The position numbers were made by a program, and so were the translations under genes. Source: Tamilnaduibacter salinus (GTDB lineage: Bacteria; Pseudomonadota; Gammaproteobacteria; Pseudomonadales; Oleiphilaceae). Taken from it: a DNA stretch of 64,000 bases. Of the stretch, positions 63,377-64,000 are shown one piece after another (the stretch's first letter is position 1; each line of letters opens with the position of its first letter). The stretch is taken from positions 310,001 to 374,000 of the forward strand of contig NZ_QEKQ01000002.1 of assembly GCF_003096655.1 (NCBI RefSeq), read 5' to 3'. The notes beneath the pieces are model-generated. The model was given only the letters and a program-made list of their open reading frames with translations, was not told the origin of the DNA and ran no database searches.

Positions 63377-64000
63377 ATGGTGTTAAGCTTCAGTCTCGTC
63401 AGTCATGCGGCGGCGACGCTGGCCTTTGCGCTGCTGGCCATTCTGATCGTCTCCAAATACTTGCGCCGCAGCACGGATCGCGCCCTGCTTGTCGCAACCC
63501 TGGCGTCCGTCATCTGGGCCGGCTCACTGGTCACGCAGGACCTCTTTGGGCAGCCGCCGTTCCATGTCCGCTACCTGCTGGAGCTGGTCCGTGACGGGGG
63601 CTGGCTGCTCGTCCTGTATTCCCTGCTCAATGATCCCAAACGGTCTGTGCCGCTCACCGAGCGCCTCCGAAAGCTGCTCACCGGCGCCGGTGCCCTGCTG
63701 CTGGGCCTGCTGTTTGGTGCGGCCTTCCTTGAACTGCTCCTCGACCTGCCCGCGCTCGGGGGTAAGAGCAAGATTATGGGGCAGGTCGGGCTGGCGTTGC
63801 TAGGTCTCTGCCTGGTGGAACAGATTTGGCGCAATGCGTCCCAGTACGGCCGCTCGAGCGTTCAGTATCTGTGCATCGGGGCGGGCAGCCTGTTCGTTTA
63901 TGACTTTTTCATGTATTCGGACGCGCTGCTCTTCGGCCAGATGTCCGATTCGTTCTGGAACGCTCGCGGGGCAGCCAATGCCCTCTTCGCACCGCTGTTC
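63377..64000 (+). CDS. prsK: PrsK-like PEP-CTERM system histidine kinase, N-terminal part only
   Basis: Starts at ATG 63377 with AGGAAG 9 bases upstream and is open to the window edge (208 residues seen). The visible part is the membrane sensor region with about seven hydrophobic segments (SHAAATLAFALLAILIVSKY, GALLLGLLFGAAFLELLL, YLCIGAGSLFVYDFFMYSD). This arrangement and the opening FSLVSHAAATLAFALLAIL resemble PrsK, the kinase paired with PrsR in exosortase (XrtA)/PEP-CTERM exopolysaccharide loci. The kinase core lies outside the window, so the call rests on the N-terminus alone. The upstream gap (63172-63376) contains TACAAT at 63253, a possible -10. Confidence 0.65.
   Translation, partial: MVLSFSLVSHAAATLAFALLAILIVSKYLRRSTDRALLVATLASVIWAGSLVTQDLFGQPPFHVRYLLELVRDGGWLLVLYSLLNDPKRSVPLTERLRKLLTGAGALLLGLLFGAAFLELLLDLPALGGKSKIMGQVGLALLGLCLVEQIWRNASQYGRSSVQYLCIGAGSLFVYDFFMYSDALLFGQMSDSFWNARGAANALFAPLF

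Overview
The window is a GC-rich, gene-dense chromosomal segment of a gammaproteobacterium. Several gene neighbourhoods recall Pseudomonas and Marinobacter-type marine relatives: leuC next to a divergent lysR, prmB-aroC-MFS, pilZ-holB, pabB/thrH/cysH/cysB, rnd-ycgL-ycgN, and recR-ybaB-dnaX with the 4.5S RNA upstream. I see no rRNA, tRNA, insertion sequence, prophage or CRISPR array. I recognise 57 protein genes and one structural RNA. Two genes are cut by the window edges: leuC at the left and a prsK-like kinase at the right.

Layout. 1-5.6 kb: leuC, its LysR-type regulator, and a prmB-aroC-MFS transporter operon. 5.7-13.1 kb: a patatin-like protein, a DUF4892 protein and an alpha/beta hydrolase, then pilZ and holB, which are translationally coupled to a transglutaminase (TgpA)/DUF58 pair. 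13.2-16.5 kb: secreted proteins, including a tandem pair of DUF6160-type surface proteins, each with its own terminator. 16.6-24.8 kb: pabB, thrH, and a sulfur cluster (APS reductase cysH, cysB, a TauE/SafE exporter), followed by a MalT-like LuxR regulator. Two copies of a structured intergenic repeat lie here. 25-32.4 kb: dinG with ExeA/GspB, mlaA, a thioesterase and a FabH-like condensing enzyme. 32.4-39.2 kb: hrpA, fadD and a MaoC-like hydratase.

39.2-48.0 kb is the most unusual region. It holds a nine-gene, tightly overlapping operon encoding one ExbB-type protein, two ExbD-type proteins, a TonB-like protein with an AgmX/PglI-like end, and five exported proteins, at least two of them built of TPR-like repeats. 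The one-ExbB/two-ExbD composition resembles the AglRQS motor of Myxococcus. It looks like an uncharacterised proton-motive-force-driven machine spanning the envelope. One of its ExbDs carries Asn where the channel Asp normally sits.

48.2-53.5 kb upstream of it is a MoxR ATPase with a CoxE-like VWA protein, a 900-residue membrane VWA protein with a long acidic tail, and a small membrane protein. 53.5-58.5 kb: ycgN, ycgL, rnd, recR, ybaB, dnaX and ffs. 58.6-64 kb: fadE, divergent from an acyltransferase and an SDR protein without the usual YxxxK. The segment ends in the start of a PrsK-like histidine kinase, which hints that a PEP-CTERM/exosortase-associated exopolysaccharide locus may follow.
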